In this document: piece after piece, positions 44,125-52,883 of the stretch | Layout of the letters: every line of letters starts with the position of its first letter | Position numbering within the stretch: the stretch's first letter is position 1 | The notes under the pieces: model-generated | Database searches by the model: none | What the model was told of the DNA's origin: nothing | Seen by the model: the letters and a program-made list of their open reading frames with translations, nothing else | Assembly (NCBI GenBank): GCA_048268105.1 | Contig: JBLWWH010000014.1 | Span: 1-64,000 of the forward strand | Source of the DNA: Profundicola sp048268105 | GTDB taxonomy: Bacteria > Bacteroidota > Bacteroidia > Flavobacteriales > Weeksellaceae | Direction of reading: 5' to 3' | Length of the DNA stretch: 64,000 bases | Made by a program: the position numbers and the translations under genes

Positions 44125-44451
44125 CATATATCTATAAATTCTAGGTATTAATTTATAACTCTAAACCCTTTTTTAGAAGCATTTTAACTAAGAAATCATT
44201 TTATATTTAACTCTATTTTTAATTCTAAAAACAATCTAATTTCAATTAATTCTGAGTTGATCAAAAACGGTATAATCCTTCATAAAATTCTATTCATTAA
44301 ACTTATAAAGCCTACAAATGCATAAAACTTAAATTCAGATAAAAAATAACCTATACTTTGAATCAATCTGTTAGCTAACTAAATTAGATTAATATCATTG
44401 AAAAATTTTGGTGTATAATTTGCCCTTGATAATCCTATCGATGTTAAATAT
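44125..44451. other. Intergenic region between divergent genes
   Basis: 327 bases of very AT-rich DNA. TATAATTTG at 44414-44422 is a near match to a -7 element for the downstream oxygenase gene. Nothing else is recognisable. Confidence 0.4.
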
Positions 44452-45576
44452 ATGGTAGAGAATAAAGCAAATATTAAATTTTGGAGATCTGGAAATGGGA
44501 AAGATTTCCTCGAATGGTCAGACTTATCAGAATCTGATTTAAAATATAATTATTCAACAAGATTGTTTGAAGAATTTGATCAAAAAGGTGATTATTTAAC
44601 TCAAAATTGGATTAACAACAATGATTTTCAAAATATCATGAGATCACTTCATGGAACTTCAACTTCAGAATTACCAGAGGATTATATTAGCTTTAGAGAA
44701 GAATTGAAGGTTTTTCCAGATTGGGTTGATAATGATTTAATACGAATTGGCTCTCAACTTTCGGAGAGAAGTGGACTAAATGGTTTATTAATTTTAAGAA
44801 ATTTTGCTCTACTTGGTGGATACACTTTTGCTAATCTCACCAAACCCCTCGTGGCGACAGGTTCTCTAGAAAAAGGTGCGATTCATAGGCTTTATAACAC
44901 CTTGAAATTTTGGGTAGAAGTCACCAGAAGTCATACCACCACCCATGATTTGAGGTTTAATGCATGTTTGCAAACCCGCTTGATTCATTCAGCTTCTCGT
45001 TTAAAGATTCAAGAAAAAATACCCAATTGGGATATAGAAAAATATGGAGTTCCGATTAACCATGCAGATATGATAGCTACTCACATAGCTTTTACGGTAT
45101 ATTATTTATATGGTTTAAAAAAATTAAATTTTGAGTATAGCAAACATGAAGAAGAAGCGGTATTCCATCTTTGGAAATATATTACCTATCTATTAGGCGT
45201 TCCGGTAGATTTAATTCCAAACAATATAAAAGAAGCTTTAAGTTTTTTCCATTTTTGGACAAACTATCAATTAGCGCCGGATGAAGATGCTTTAAAGTTG
45301 ACCGAATCTCTATTAAATGAAGATACACCTATCAGCTTGTTTTATCTTAAATCTATCAACCACAGCATGGATTATGTTCATAAAAGTATAGCTAACTATC
45401 TAATCGATGAGAACATTCGACAGGATTTGCACATTCCAAATGTTGTAATGCCGCATGTGATCCCAAATCTAATTAAACTCAAAAATAAGATGACTTCAAA
45501 TAAAGAAAAACAGATTTTAGAAGGAAGAAAGCATCAGGGCATCATTCTGAATGATTATAAAAATAATATTAAATAA
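44452..45576 (+). CDS. MpaB/rubber-oxygenase-like protein (DUF2236)
   Basis: A 374-residue alpha-helical protein of the DUF2236 family, whose known members are heme-dependent oxygenases (latex-clearing protein Lcp, fungal MpaB). Visible marks are GSLEKGAIHRLYNTLKFW, RSHTTTHDLRFNA, RLIHSASRLKI and the NHADMIATHIAFT helix, giving several histidines able to bind heme. No signal peptide is present, so it acts in the cytoplasm. The substrate is unknown. It is a single-gene unit, convergent with thyA and separated from it by a hairpin. Confidence 0.82.
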   Translation: MVENKANIKFWRSGNGKDFLEWSDLSESDLKYNYSTRLFEEFDQKGDYLTQNWINNNDFQNIMRSLHGTSTSELPEDYISFREELKVFPDWVDNDLIRIGSQLSERSGLNGLLILRNFALLGGYTFANLTKPLVATGSLEKGAIHRLYNTLKFWVEVTRSHTTTHDLRFNACLQTRLIHSASRLKIQEKIPNWDIEKYGVPINHADMIATHIAFTVYYLYGLKKLNFEYSKHEEEAVFHLWKYITYLLGVPVDLIPNNIKEALSFFHFWTNYQLAPDEDALKLTESLLNEDTPISLFYLKSINHSMDYVHKSIANYLIDENIRQDLHIPNVVMPHVIPNLIKLKNKMTSNKEKQILEGRKHQGIILNDYKNNIK

Positions 45577-45604
45577 AAAAGACGCTGAATCAATCCACGT
45601 CTTT
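45575..45604 (-). terminator. Terminator of thyA
   Basis: AAAGACG at 45578-45584 pairs with 45598-45604 (7-bp stem, 13-base loop); on the minus strand a T tract follows. It lies at the end of the convergent oxygenase gene and may serve both. Confidence 0.65.
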
Positions 45605-45625
45605 AATAAATATTTTCTGAAGCTT

Positions 45626-46420
45626 TTAAACAGCTACTTTTCCTTTGATATGCGGATGAGAAGTATAATCAACTAATTCAAAATCCTCAAATTTAAAATC
45701 TAGAATATCTTTCACTTCAGGATTTAATTTCATATTTGGTAAAGGCTTTGGGTCTCTGGTCAATTGTAATTTCATTTGTTCAAAATGATTAGAATAAATG
45801 TGTGCATCACCAAAAGTATGTACAAATTCACCTTCTTCTAAGCCCGTAACTTGCGCCATCATTTTCAATAATAAAGCATAAGAAGCAATGTTAAATGGAA
45901 CTCCTAAAAAGATATCGGCACTTCTTTGGTATAATTGAAGTGACAATTTACCATTAGCCACATAAAACTGGAAAAATGCATGACAAGGCATTAATGCCAT
46001 ATCCTCTAACTCGCCTACATTCCAAGCCGAAACGATCATTCTACGTGAATCTGGATTGGTTTTAATTTGCTCAACCACCTTCTGAATTTGATCAATCGTT
46101 TCACCATTTGGAGCTCCCCAACTACGCCATTGCTTTCCATACACAGGACCTAAATCACCATCTTCTCTCGCCCAAGCATTCCAAATTTTAACACCATTGT
46201 CTTGAAGATATTTTACATTGGTATCACCCTTTAAAAACCACAACAATTCATGAATAATAGATTTTAAATGCAATTTCTTGGTCGTAACCATCGGAAATCC
46301 ATCGGCTAAATCGAACCTCATCTGATATCCAAAAACACTTTTGGTTCCAGTACCAGTTCTATCTTCTTTTAGAATTCCATTATCTAAAACATGCTGAACT
46401 AAATCTAAATATTGTCTCAT
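45626..46420 (-). CDS. thyA: Thymidylate synthase
   Basis: ThyA (264 aa) methylates dUMP to dTMP with methylenetetrahydrofolate. The nucleophile Cys146 is in MPCHAFFQFYV, with DRTGTGTKS near the start, WNVGELEDM, the dUMP-binding RSADIFLGVPFNIASY, and a C-terminal Val (KGKVAV) as needed for closure. Length equals the E. coli enzyme. TAATTTTG at 46432-46425 lies 4 bases before the ATG, predicting a leaderless mRNA. No dfrA follows at its 3' end, where the pair often occurs. Confidence 0.97.
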   Translation of the reverse strand: MRQYLDLVQHVLDNGILKEDRTGTGTKSVFGYQMRFDLADGFPMVTTKKLHLKSIIHELLWFLKGDTNVKYLQDNGVKIWNAWAREDGDLGPVYGKQWRSWGAPNGETIDQIQKVVEQIKTNPDSRRMIVSAWNVGELEDMALMPCHAFFQFYVANGKLSLQLYQRSADIFLGVPFNIASYALLLKMMAQVTGLEEGEFVHTFGDAHIYSNHFEQMKLQLTRDPKPLPNMKLNPEVKDILDFKFEDFELVDYTSHPHIKGKVAV

Positions 46421-46424
46421 AGGG

Positions 46425-46432
46425 CAAAATTA
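46425..46432 (-). promoter_or_regulatory. TAnnTTTG -7 element of thyA
   Basis: Reverse strand TAATTTTG ends 4 bases before the thyA ATG. Confidence 0.45.
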
Positions 46433-46460
46433 AGCTAAAAATTAAGGTTTAAAAATTGAA

Positions 46461-47489
46461 TTACTTTTTCAAGACTTTATGCGTCTTACAGATCTTGTTC
46501 TGACAGAATTTCACAAAATACAAACCTGACGTTTCAGGTAAATAGGTTTTATTGTCTGTTAAATTTTCATCTTCAGAAATTAATTGACCTTGAAGATTAT
46601 AAATTAAAATTTGATCAAACTCTTCTTGATAAGTTATATAGTCATACGTTGGATTTGGATAAACAGAAAATGACTTTTCTTCTAAATCAACGGTTAACAA
46701 GACATCCCAAGTATTCAAGGCTTCGGGTCCACCCCAAATATAAGTGGCTAAATATGGATTGTCAATAAATGGATTTCTATTACCTTGATAAAACTCTTCA
46801 ATAATATCATTTCTCTGAATCTCATAAGAAGATGGCGGATCTTCGGCATTCCATTGCAAGAAAATATCGGGCATGTCTTCGTGATAGGTATTTACCCCCA
46901 TCCCAACATAATTAGGTTTTAAATCATTCGGATATCTGATATAGCTAAACATCATCATTCTTGCCACATCACCTTTCCATTCATCGCCTGGATAAAATCT
47001 TGAATTGGCCAATACACCTGCATTTCCTGAACCTGCTGCAAAAGGAAAGTTACTTCTTATTTCGTTAAAATTAGAATCAGCTGCACGGATTGAATGCACA
47101 TCCGAGCCAGGCCAACTATCGTTGGTATATCCTCCAATCGATTTAGGATAAACATGTTCCCTATTCCATCGGTTGGTGCATGAAACCACATGGCAAGTCA
47201 TGTCTTTATCTCGCGTTCTGTCGTTAAAATTTAAATCATCGTTATCGTCAAATCCATAAATCAAAAATACATTTTCTGGATTTTCTGGATCAGCATCGGT
47301 ATCCTTCAAGGCTGTCCAAACTTGAGGTGTATAGCTTAAATGATATAATTGGGTGTTTCTAACTAAATACTCTAATTGAGATTTAAGCTCCTCTGGCGTA
47401 GCTGTAAAATCAATAGAATTATAGTAGTTAGGTATTTGTGCGCTCGAGCTTATACCGATTAAAAAAGTTAGAATATAAAAAAATCTCAT
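46461..47489 (-). CDS. Secreted endonuclease I with T9SS type A domain
   Basis: A 342-residue exported nuclease. Signal peptide 1-17 (GISSSAQ), an endonuclease I domain (about 20-250) with the beta-beta-alpha-metal core WNREHVYPKS, DVHSIRAAD and NFPFAAG, and a T9SS type A tail (about 270-342, FSVYPNPTYDY). It should degrade extracellular DNA without sequence specificity, for nutrients or biofilm turnover. Its ATG begins directly after the stop of the upstream acyltransferase gene, so both are co-transcribed. Confidence 0.9.
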   Translation of the reverse strand: MRFFYILTFLIGISSSAQIPNYYNSIDFTATPEELKSQLEYLVRNTQLYHLSYTPQVWTALKDTDADPENPENVFLIYGFDDNDDLNFNDRTRDKDMTCHVVSCTNRWNREHVYPKSIGGYTNDSWPGSDVHSIRAADSNFNEIRSNFPFAAGSGNAGVLANSRFYPGDEWKGDVARMMMFSYIRYPNDLKPNYVGMGVNTYHEDMPDIFLQWNAEDPPSSYEIQRNDIIEEFYQGNRNPFIDNPYLATYIWGGPEALNTWDVLLTVDLEEKSFSVYPNPTYDYITYQEEFDQILIYNLQGQLISEDENLTDNKTYLPETSGLYFVKFCQNKICKTHKVLKK

Positions 47490-48053
47490 TTACTTAATAT
47501 CTCGGTTAAAATTCTCTGGATGCTTAGGAGTAATATCTTTATATACAACTTTCGCAAACTCTAAAACCTCTTCTAAGCTATGCGTCTGTGGATCGATAAC
47601 ACCTTTGATGATCGCTTCTTTTTTCTTATAGTCCGAAGTTGCAAATAAAAGAGGAACTTCTCCTTGCTTTGCAATGTGGTAAAAACCCTTTTTCCATTTT
47701 TCTACCCATCCTCTCGTTCCTTCTGGAGTGTTTAAAAGATAAAGTCGTTGATTTTCGTCTCTCAACATCTCTCCAGCATGTCTCACTAAATTTTGCCCTT
47801 GCGCTCTGTTTACACCGATTCCACCCAACCATGTAATGATAAATCCGTACCACGGCTTGGTCCAATCATCTTTAATAAACAATTTCATAGGAATTCCTAA
47901 TTTCCAAAAAGCACTAACAGCAATCACAAAATCCCAGTTAGATGTATGCGGGCCACATACCATGACACAACTACGTATTTGAGATAGATCTTCTCCCACG
48001 ATGAGCTTCCACCCCATTAGCTTAAGCACTAAAGAACCAATAATTTTCTTCAT
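47490..48053 (-). CDS. 1-acyl-sn-glycerol-3-phosphate acyltransferase family protein
   Basis: A 187-residue PlsC-fold acyltransferase. The catalytic HxxxxD motif is GPHTSNWD, followed by the LNTPEGTRG acceptor-binding motif (EGTR). It is shorter than typical PlsC and lacks a strong N-terminal membrane helix; it may be a membrane-surface lysophospholipid or ornithine-lipid acyltransferase. TAAATTTG lies 4 bases ahead of the ATG. Its stop codon abuts the endonuclease start. Confidence 0.85.
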   Translation of the reverse strand: MKKIIGSLVLKLMGWKLIVGEDLSQIRSCVMVCGPHTSNWDFVIAVSAFWKLGIPMKLFIKDDWTKPWYGFIITWLGGIGVNRAQGQNLVRHAGEMLRDENQRLYLLNTPEGTRGWVEKWKKGFYHIAKQGEVPLLFATSDYKKKEAIIKGVIDPQTHSLEEVLEFAKVVYKDITPKHPENFNRDIK

Positions 48054-48057
48054 TCTA

Positions 48058-48065
48058 CAAATTTA
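48058..48065 (-). promoter_or_regulatory. TAnnTTTG -7 element of the acyltransferase-endonuclease operon
   Basis: Reverse strand TAAATTTG ends 4 bases before the acyltransferase ATG. Confidence 0.5.
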
Positions 48066-48301
48066 GTATTATTTATAGGTATTTAACAATACAATTAACT
48101 TTAGAAGTTATGAGGATTTATATTTCAGAGAGTTTATCTTAAACAAAAGTAATTTTTTAAGCGCAAAATTCGAGATACATTATATTTGTATACTTATCTT
48201 ATGATATTAATATTTTAATACGTATTTTTAAACTCTTCAAGCATAAGGCATGTTAAATAATTGTGAAAGTTGCATAAATCGCTACTTATTTAGTTGAATA
48301 A

Positions 48302-48329
48302 ATTATGCACGCATAATAAAATTTATTAT
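48302..48329. promoter_or_regulatory. Two overlapping palindromes ahead of the MarR gene, likely operator
   Basis: ATTATGC-AC-GCATAAT (48302-48317) and ATAATAAA-A-TTTATTAT (48313-48329) are both perfect inverted repeats that overlap by 5 bases. They cover the promoter region directly before the likely GTG start at 48339, so autoregulation by the MarR protein is probable. Confidence 0.55.
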
Positions 48330-48338
48330 ATTTACGAC

Positions 48339-48794
48339 GTGAAAGATTTTATATTCAAAGATTTACCCACGATAGATTACATGTTGCGAACTACGTGGAA
48401 TGCGGTTGTAAAAGCTTATAATACAGAAGCTAAAAAATATAATTTTACGATGGTGATGGGATTTGCATTACTTTCCATCGACCCTAAAAAAGGAACACCC
48501 AGTACATCTCTAGGTCCAAAAATGGGTATGGAACCTACTTCCCTTTCTCGAACATTGAAAAACCTTGAAGAAAGATATTTGATAGAAAGACATCCCAACC
48601 CAGATGATGGTAGAGGTGTGATTATTAAACTTACTGCGGAAGGTATGGAAAGTAGAGATATTGCTAAACAAGTGGTATTACAATTCAATCGAAATATCGA
48701 ACAAGAATTCGGAATGGAGAAACTCAAAGTTTTCTTTGAAGTTAATCAAGGAATTCAGAATATGATTTCTGATAGAAAAATATTTAAAAAATAA
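48339..48794 (+). CDS. MarR-family transcriptional regulator of the fad genes
   Basis: A 151-residue winged-helix regulator: TIDYMLRTTWNAV opens the dimerisation helices, LGPKMGMEPTSLSRTLKNLEER is the recognition helix region, and HPNPDDGRGVIIKLT is the wing. I chose the GTG at 48339 because family members start just before this point and a TATATTTA element ends 4 bases earlier; a TTG at 48294 in the same frame would lie inside the operator. It is the first gene before fadN-fadA-fadE, an order common in Flavobacteriia, so it probably controls beta-oxidation in response to acyl-CoA (inference). Confidence 0.87.
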   Translation: MKDFIFKDLPTIDYMLRTTWNAVVKAYNTEAKKYNFTMVMGFALLSIDPKKGTPSTSLGPKMGMEPTSLSRTLKNLEERYLIERHPNPDDGRGVIIKLTAEGMESRDIAKQVVLQFNRNIEQEFGMEKLKVFFEVNQGIQNMISDRKIFKK

Positions 48795-48809
48795 ATTTAA
48801 TTTAACTAT

Positions 48810-51215
48810 ATGAAAAATAGACACATCAATCATGTAACCGTTTTGGGATCTGGAGTGATGGGTTCTGGTATTGCATGTTTGCTAGCTGGAATCGGCGTTG
48901 AGGTTTTAATGCTCGACATGCTTCCTAGAGATCTTACAGATGCAGAGAAAGCAAAAGGCTTGTCATTGGATGACAAAGTTGTTAGAAATAGAAATGCACA
49001 AGAACATTTAAATAAAGCTCTTAAATCTAATCCCTCTCCTATTTACGACAAAGCATTCGCTTCTCGTATTACTGTAGGAAACTTTGAGGATGATTTAGAA
49101 AAAATTAAAGACTCAGATTGGGTTATTGAGGTAATTGTTGAAAGATTGGACATCAAAAACCAAATGTTCGACAAAGTAGAAAAACTTAGAAAACCTGGAA
49201 CTTTAGTAACATCTAATACTTCAGGCATTCCAATTCATATGATGTCTGAAGGAAGAGGTGAAGATTTCCAAAAACACTTCTGTGGTACTCACTTCTTTAA
49301 TCCTCCAAGGTATTTAAGATTATTTGAAATTATACCTGGCCCTAAAACTTCACCAGAGGTTATTTCGTTTTTTAAACATTATTCTAGCTTATTTTTAGGC
49401 AAACAACCTGTTTTGGCGAAAGATACACCAGGTTTCATTGGAAACCGTGTAGGGGTTTATTCTATGGCTAAAGTAATGGAACTTGGTCAAGAATTAGGAT
49501 TAACCATTGAGGAAACAGATACCCTAACAGGTAGTATTTTAGGTCGTCCAAAGACGGGAACATTCAAATTAGCAGATTTAGTTGGTTTGGATACAGCTGC
49601 CAACGTTACCAAAGGCTTACAGCAGAATACCGAAGGTGATGAAATGGTAAAAGACCTTAAGGATTCTAAAGTTTTAAATTTCCTTTTAGAAAATAATTTC
49701 TTAGGAGATAAATCTGGAAAAGGTTTCTACTACAAAGAAAAAGCTAAAGACGGATCTACCAATAGATTTGCATTAGATTTAGATAAATTAGAATATCGTC
49801 CACTCGAGCGCAATCAGTTAGATGTAATTGGCAGAGCTAAACAAGCTGGTGGAACAAAGAATCAATTAGGCGTTCTTTTAGCGGACAAAACAAAACATGG
49901 AGATTTGCTTAGAAAGCACTTTGCTTCTCTATTTGCTTATGTTTCTCAACGTGTTCCAGAGATTTCCGACAACCTATATAGTATAGATGATGGAATGAGA
50001 ACAGGATACGCATGGAAATATGGTCCATTTGAAACTTGGAACATGGTAGGCGTGGAGAAAGGCGTTGAACTTATAGAAAGCGAAGGCTATAAAGTTGTTG
50101 ATTGGGTAAAAGATATGCTTTCTGCAGGCATTACCTCTTTCTATCAAGTAAATGATCAAGGTAACAAAGAATTCTATGATATTGAAAGCAAAGGATTCAA
50201 AGAAATTCCTGGACAAGGTGCATTCATTATCTTAGATAATATTAGAAAAACTAAAGAAATTTGGAAGAATGCCGAGGCTGTTATTGAGGATTTAGGCGAT
50301 GGCGTTATTAACTTAGAGTTCCGTTCAAAAATGAACTCCATTGGTGGTGGTGTTATCCAAGGAATTCAAAAAGCAATCGATTTAGCAGAAAAAGAACACA
50401 AAGGTTTAGTAATTGGAAACCAGTCTGATAACTTCTCTGTGGGAGCTAACTTGGCGATGATTATGATGATGGCTGCAGAGCAAGATTGGTTTGAATTAAA
50501 TATGGCCATCAAAACCTTCCAAGATACTATGATGAAAGTTCGTTATAGCAGTATTCCTGTTGTAGTCGCACCACACGGAATGTCTTTAGGTGGAGGTTGT
50601 GAAATTTCACTTCATGCAGACAAAATCGTAGCTGCTGCCGAAACTTATATGGGATTAGTAGAAGTTGGTGTGGGTGTAATTCCTGGTGGTGGTGGAACCA
50701 AAGAAATGGTTCGCCGAGCTGGATTACATTTATTGAAAGATGATGTTAAAACAAATCATCTAAGAGAAGCTTACTTAAATATAGCTATGGCTAAAGTGGC
50801 TACTTCTGCTCACGAGGCTAAAAACTTTGGTTTCTTAAGAGATCAGGATGTGATTGTAATGAACAAAGACAGACAGATTGCAGAGGCCAAAAAGCACGTA
50901 ATTTTAATGTCGGATGCAGGTTATACAAAACCAATTCAAGAAAAAGTTAGGATTTTAGGCAACAATGCTATGGGAATGTTCTATGTAGGATCTGACCAAA
51001 TGGCGGCTGGAAATTATATTTCAGAACACGATCAATTAATTGCTAATAAATTAGGATATGTAATGTCTGGAGGCAATCTATCTGAGGAATCATTAGTATC
51101 AGAGCAGTACCTACTTGACTTAGAGCGCGAAGCTTTCTTATCACTTTGTGGTGAACGCAAGACATTAGAAAGAATTCAGCATATGTTAAAAACAGGAAAA
51201 CCTCTTAGAAACTAA
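48810..51215 (+). CDS. fadN: 3-hydroxyacyl-CoA dehydrogenase / enoyl-CoA hydratase
   Basis: An 801-residue beta-oxidation enzyme. The N-terminal NAD-binding motif is LGSGVMGSGIACLLAG (about 11-26), the dehydrogenase catalytic His is in HFFNPPRYL, and a C-terminal crotonase-like domain (from about 490) has GNQSDNFSVGANLAM and SLGGGCEISLHAD. Domain order (dehydrogenase then hydratase) and size fit FadN of Bacillus, not the reversed FadB of enterobacteria, and the downstream order fadA-fadE also fits. It starts 15 bases after marR. Confidence 0.92.
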   Translation: MKNRHINHVTVLGSGVMGSGIACLLAGIGVEVLMLDMLPRDLTDAEKAKGLSLDDKVVRNRNAQEHLNKALKSNPSPIYDKAFASRITVGNFEDDLEKIKDSDWVIEVIVERLDIKNQMFDKVEKLRKPGTLVTSNTSGIPIHMMSEGRGEDFQKHFCGTHFFNPPRYLRLFEIIPGPKTSPEVISFFKHYSSLFLGKQPVLAKDTPGFIGNRVGVYSMAKVMELGQELGLTIEETDTLTGSILGRPKTGTFKLADLVGLDTAANVTKGLQQNTEGDEMVKDLKDSKVLNFLLENNFLGDKSGKGFYYKEKAKDGSTNRFALDLDKLEYRPLERNQLDVIGRAKQAGGTKNQLGVLLADKTKHGDLLRKHFASLFAYVSQRVPEISDNLYSIDDGMRTGYAWKYGPFETWNMVGVEKGVELIESEGYKVVDWVKDMLSAGITSFYQVNDQGNKEFYDIESKGFKEIPGQGAFIILDNIRKTKEIWKNAEAVIEDLGDGVINLEFRSKMNSIGGGVIQGIQKAIDLAEKEHKGLVIGNQSDNFSVGANLAMIMMMAAEQDWFELNMAIKTFQDTMMKVRYSSIPVVVAPHGMSLGGGCEISLHADKIVAAAETYMGLVEVGVGVIPGGGGTKEMVRRAGLHLLKDDVKTNHLREAYLNIAMAKVATSAHEAKNFGFLRDQDVIVMNKDRQIAEAKKHVILMSDAGYTKPIQEKVRILGNNAMGMFYVGSDQMAAGNYISEHDQLIANKLGYVMSGGNLSEESLVSEQYLLDLEREAFLSLCGERKTLERIQHMLKTGKPLRN

Positions 51216-51261
51216 GATTAGTACGAGAATTTAATTCATCTACTTATTAAAAAATTAAAAA

Positions 51262-52440
51262 ATGAAACAAGCATATATAGTAACAGGATATCGAACGGCT
51301 GTAGGTAAAGCCCCGAAAGGAAGTTTACGCTTTACACGTCCTGATGACATGGCAGCATCGGTATTAAAACATTTAATGAAACAGGTTCCTAATTTGGATC
51401 CAACTCGTGTTGACGACCTTATTGTAGGTTGCGCAATGCCAGAAGCAGAACAAGGTTTAAACATGGCGCGTTTAATCTCTTTGATGGGATTAGATACAGA
51501 CAAAGTTCCTGGGGTTACAGTTAATAGATACTGTGCATCTGGTTCTGAATCTATCGCCTTGGCGGCAGCTAAAATCCGTACAGGAATGGCTGATTGCATT
51601 ATCGCAGGTGGTGCAGAGTCTATGTCATATATTCCAATGGGAGGATATAAGCCAATTCCAGAAACGGAAATTTCTAAAGCTCACGCCGATTATTATTGGG
51701 GTATGGGATTAACAGCAGAAGCAGTTGCCAATGAGTATAAAGTAAACCGCGAAGATCAAGATGAGTTTGCATATAACTCTCACCAAAAAGCATTAAACGC
51801 TAATGCAGAAGGTTTATTCAAAGACCAAATCGTTCCTTTAGAAGTTGAACATAACTTTTTAGATGCTCAAGAAAAAGTTCAAACTAAGAAATATACATTC
51901 GATACAGATGAAGGTCCACGTGCTGATACTTCTAAAGAAGTTTTGGCCAAACTAAGACCTGTTTTCGCTAATGGCGGAAGCGTTACAGCAGGTAACTCTT
52001 CGCAAATGAGTGATGGAGCTGCATTTGTTTTAGTAATGTCAGAAGAAATGGTAAAAGAGTTGAATCTTGAACCCGTTGCAAGATTAGTTTCTTATGCTAC
52101 TGTTGGTGTTCCACCTAGAATTATGGGAATCGGTCCGTTGTATGCTATTCCAAAAGCTTTAGAACAAGCTGGACTTAAGCAAAGTGATATGGATTTGATC
52201 GAACTAAACGAGGCATTTGCTTCTCAATCGTTAGCTGTGATTAGAGGACTTGATTTAAACCAAGAAATCCTAAACGTTAATGGTGGAGCAATTGCTTTAG
52301 GTCACCCACTAGGATGTACAGGAACTAAATTAACTGTTCAGATTTTAGACGAACTTAAAAAACGAGACAAAAAATATGGAATGGTTACCATGTGCGTAGG
52401 TACAGGACAAGGAGCCGCAAGTATTTTTGAGAGATTGTAA
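51262..52440 (+). CDS. fadA: Acetyl-CoA acyltransferase (3-ketoacyl-CoA thiolase)
   Basis: A 392-residue thiolase catalysing the last step of beta-oxidation. The acyl-accepting Cys91 is in NRYCASGSESI, the active-site His is in ELNEAFASQ and GGAIALGHPLG, and the second Cys is in MCVGTGQGAA. Length and motifs are standard. It lies 46 bases after fadN in the same direction. Its stop codon is followed within 10 bases by the start of an inserted four-helix-bundle cassette. Confidence 0.94.
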   Translation: MKQAYIVTGYRTAVGKAPKGSLRFTRPDDMAASVLKHLMKQVPNLDPTRVDDLIVGCAMPEAEQGLNMARLISLMGLDTDKVPGVTVNRYCASGSESIALAAAKIRTGMADCIIAGGAESMSYIPMGGYKPIPETEISKAHADYYWGMGLTAEAVANEYKVNREDQDEFAYNSHQKALNANAEGLFKDQIVPLEVEHNFLDAQEKVQTKKYTFDTDEGPRADTSKEVLAKLRPVFANGGSVTAGNSSQMSDGAAFVLVMSEEMVKELNLEPVARLVSYATVGVPPRIMGIGPLYAIPKALEQAGLKQSDMDLIELNEAFASQSLAVIRGLDLNQEILNVNGGAIALGHPLGCTGTKLTVQILDELKKRDKKYGMVTMCVGTGQGAASIFERL

Positions 52441-52448
52441 GAAGTGAT

Positions 52449-52862
52449 GAATTTTGAATGTTGAATTTTGAATGATTAAAGTAGTTTAGCAATGAAGAAG
52501 GGAAACATTGTAATGGATAAAAGCTTTGAATTTGCTTTATCGATTATAAGCCTTTATAAGAAGTTGCAAAGCGAAAATGAATATGTTTTTTCTAAGCAAT
52601 TGCAACGCTCAGGTACAAGCATTGGTGCTAATATAGCAGAAGCTCAAGCATGGCAGTGAAGAAAAGATTATATTCATAAACTTTCAATAGCTTCCAAGGA
52701 AGCACGAGAAGCTAGATATTGGTTAGAGTTATTAAATAAATCTGACTTAACTAGCTTAGAATATGAAGATTATTTTAAATCCCTGGATCATATCATTAAT
52801 ATAGTTACGAAAATAATCATTACATCTTCCAACAATCAAAATAAATTCAACATTTAGAATTT
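52449..52862. mobile_element. Four-helix-bundle (S23-type) gene cassette with inverted-repeat ends
   Basis: ATGTTGAATTT at 52458-52468 is perfectly inverted at 52843-52853, and partial matching continues outward for about 9 more bases on each side. The repeats enclose a single degenerate gene and sit between two genes that form a tight operon elsewhere. This is the pattern of small inserted four-helix-bundle cassettes in Bacteroidota. No transposase is present and no target duplication was proved. Confidence 0.45.
52492..52857 (+). pseudogene. Four-helix-bundle protein (S23 family), interrupted by TGA
   Basis: ATG at 52492 starts MKKGNIVMDKSFEFALSIIS and goes on to GANIAEAQAWQ, then TGA at 52657-52659, then RKDYIHKLSIASKEAREARYWLELL to a TAG at 52855. 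The two halves join in one frame into a normal 121-codon S23/Avd-like protein. The family normally has Ser in this place (QSRKD), so TCA to TGA is the likely change. Such genes are found within 23S rRNA intervening sequences or as free cassettes; their role is unclear. The stop codon lies inside the right inverted repeat. Confidence 0.8.
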
Positions 52863-52883
52863 AAAATTTAAAATAATAAGAAA

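Noticed and set aside
48294..48338. Longer MarR protein starting at TTG 48294
   Set aside because: The added 15 residues are encoded by the palindromic operator region and are absent from the family; GTG at 48339 gives the normal length.
397..52659. UGA as a sense codon (three otherwise intact frames interrupted by TGA at 397-399, 819-821 and 52657-52659)
   Set aside because: TGA ends several conserved genes here at the correct place (C40 peptidase at 4719, RapZ-like at 40210, TerB-like at 57439), no long conserved gene has an internal TGA, and the three positions replace different expected residues (Gly, Trp or Gly, Ser).
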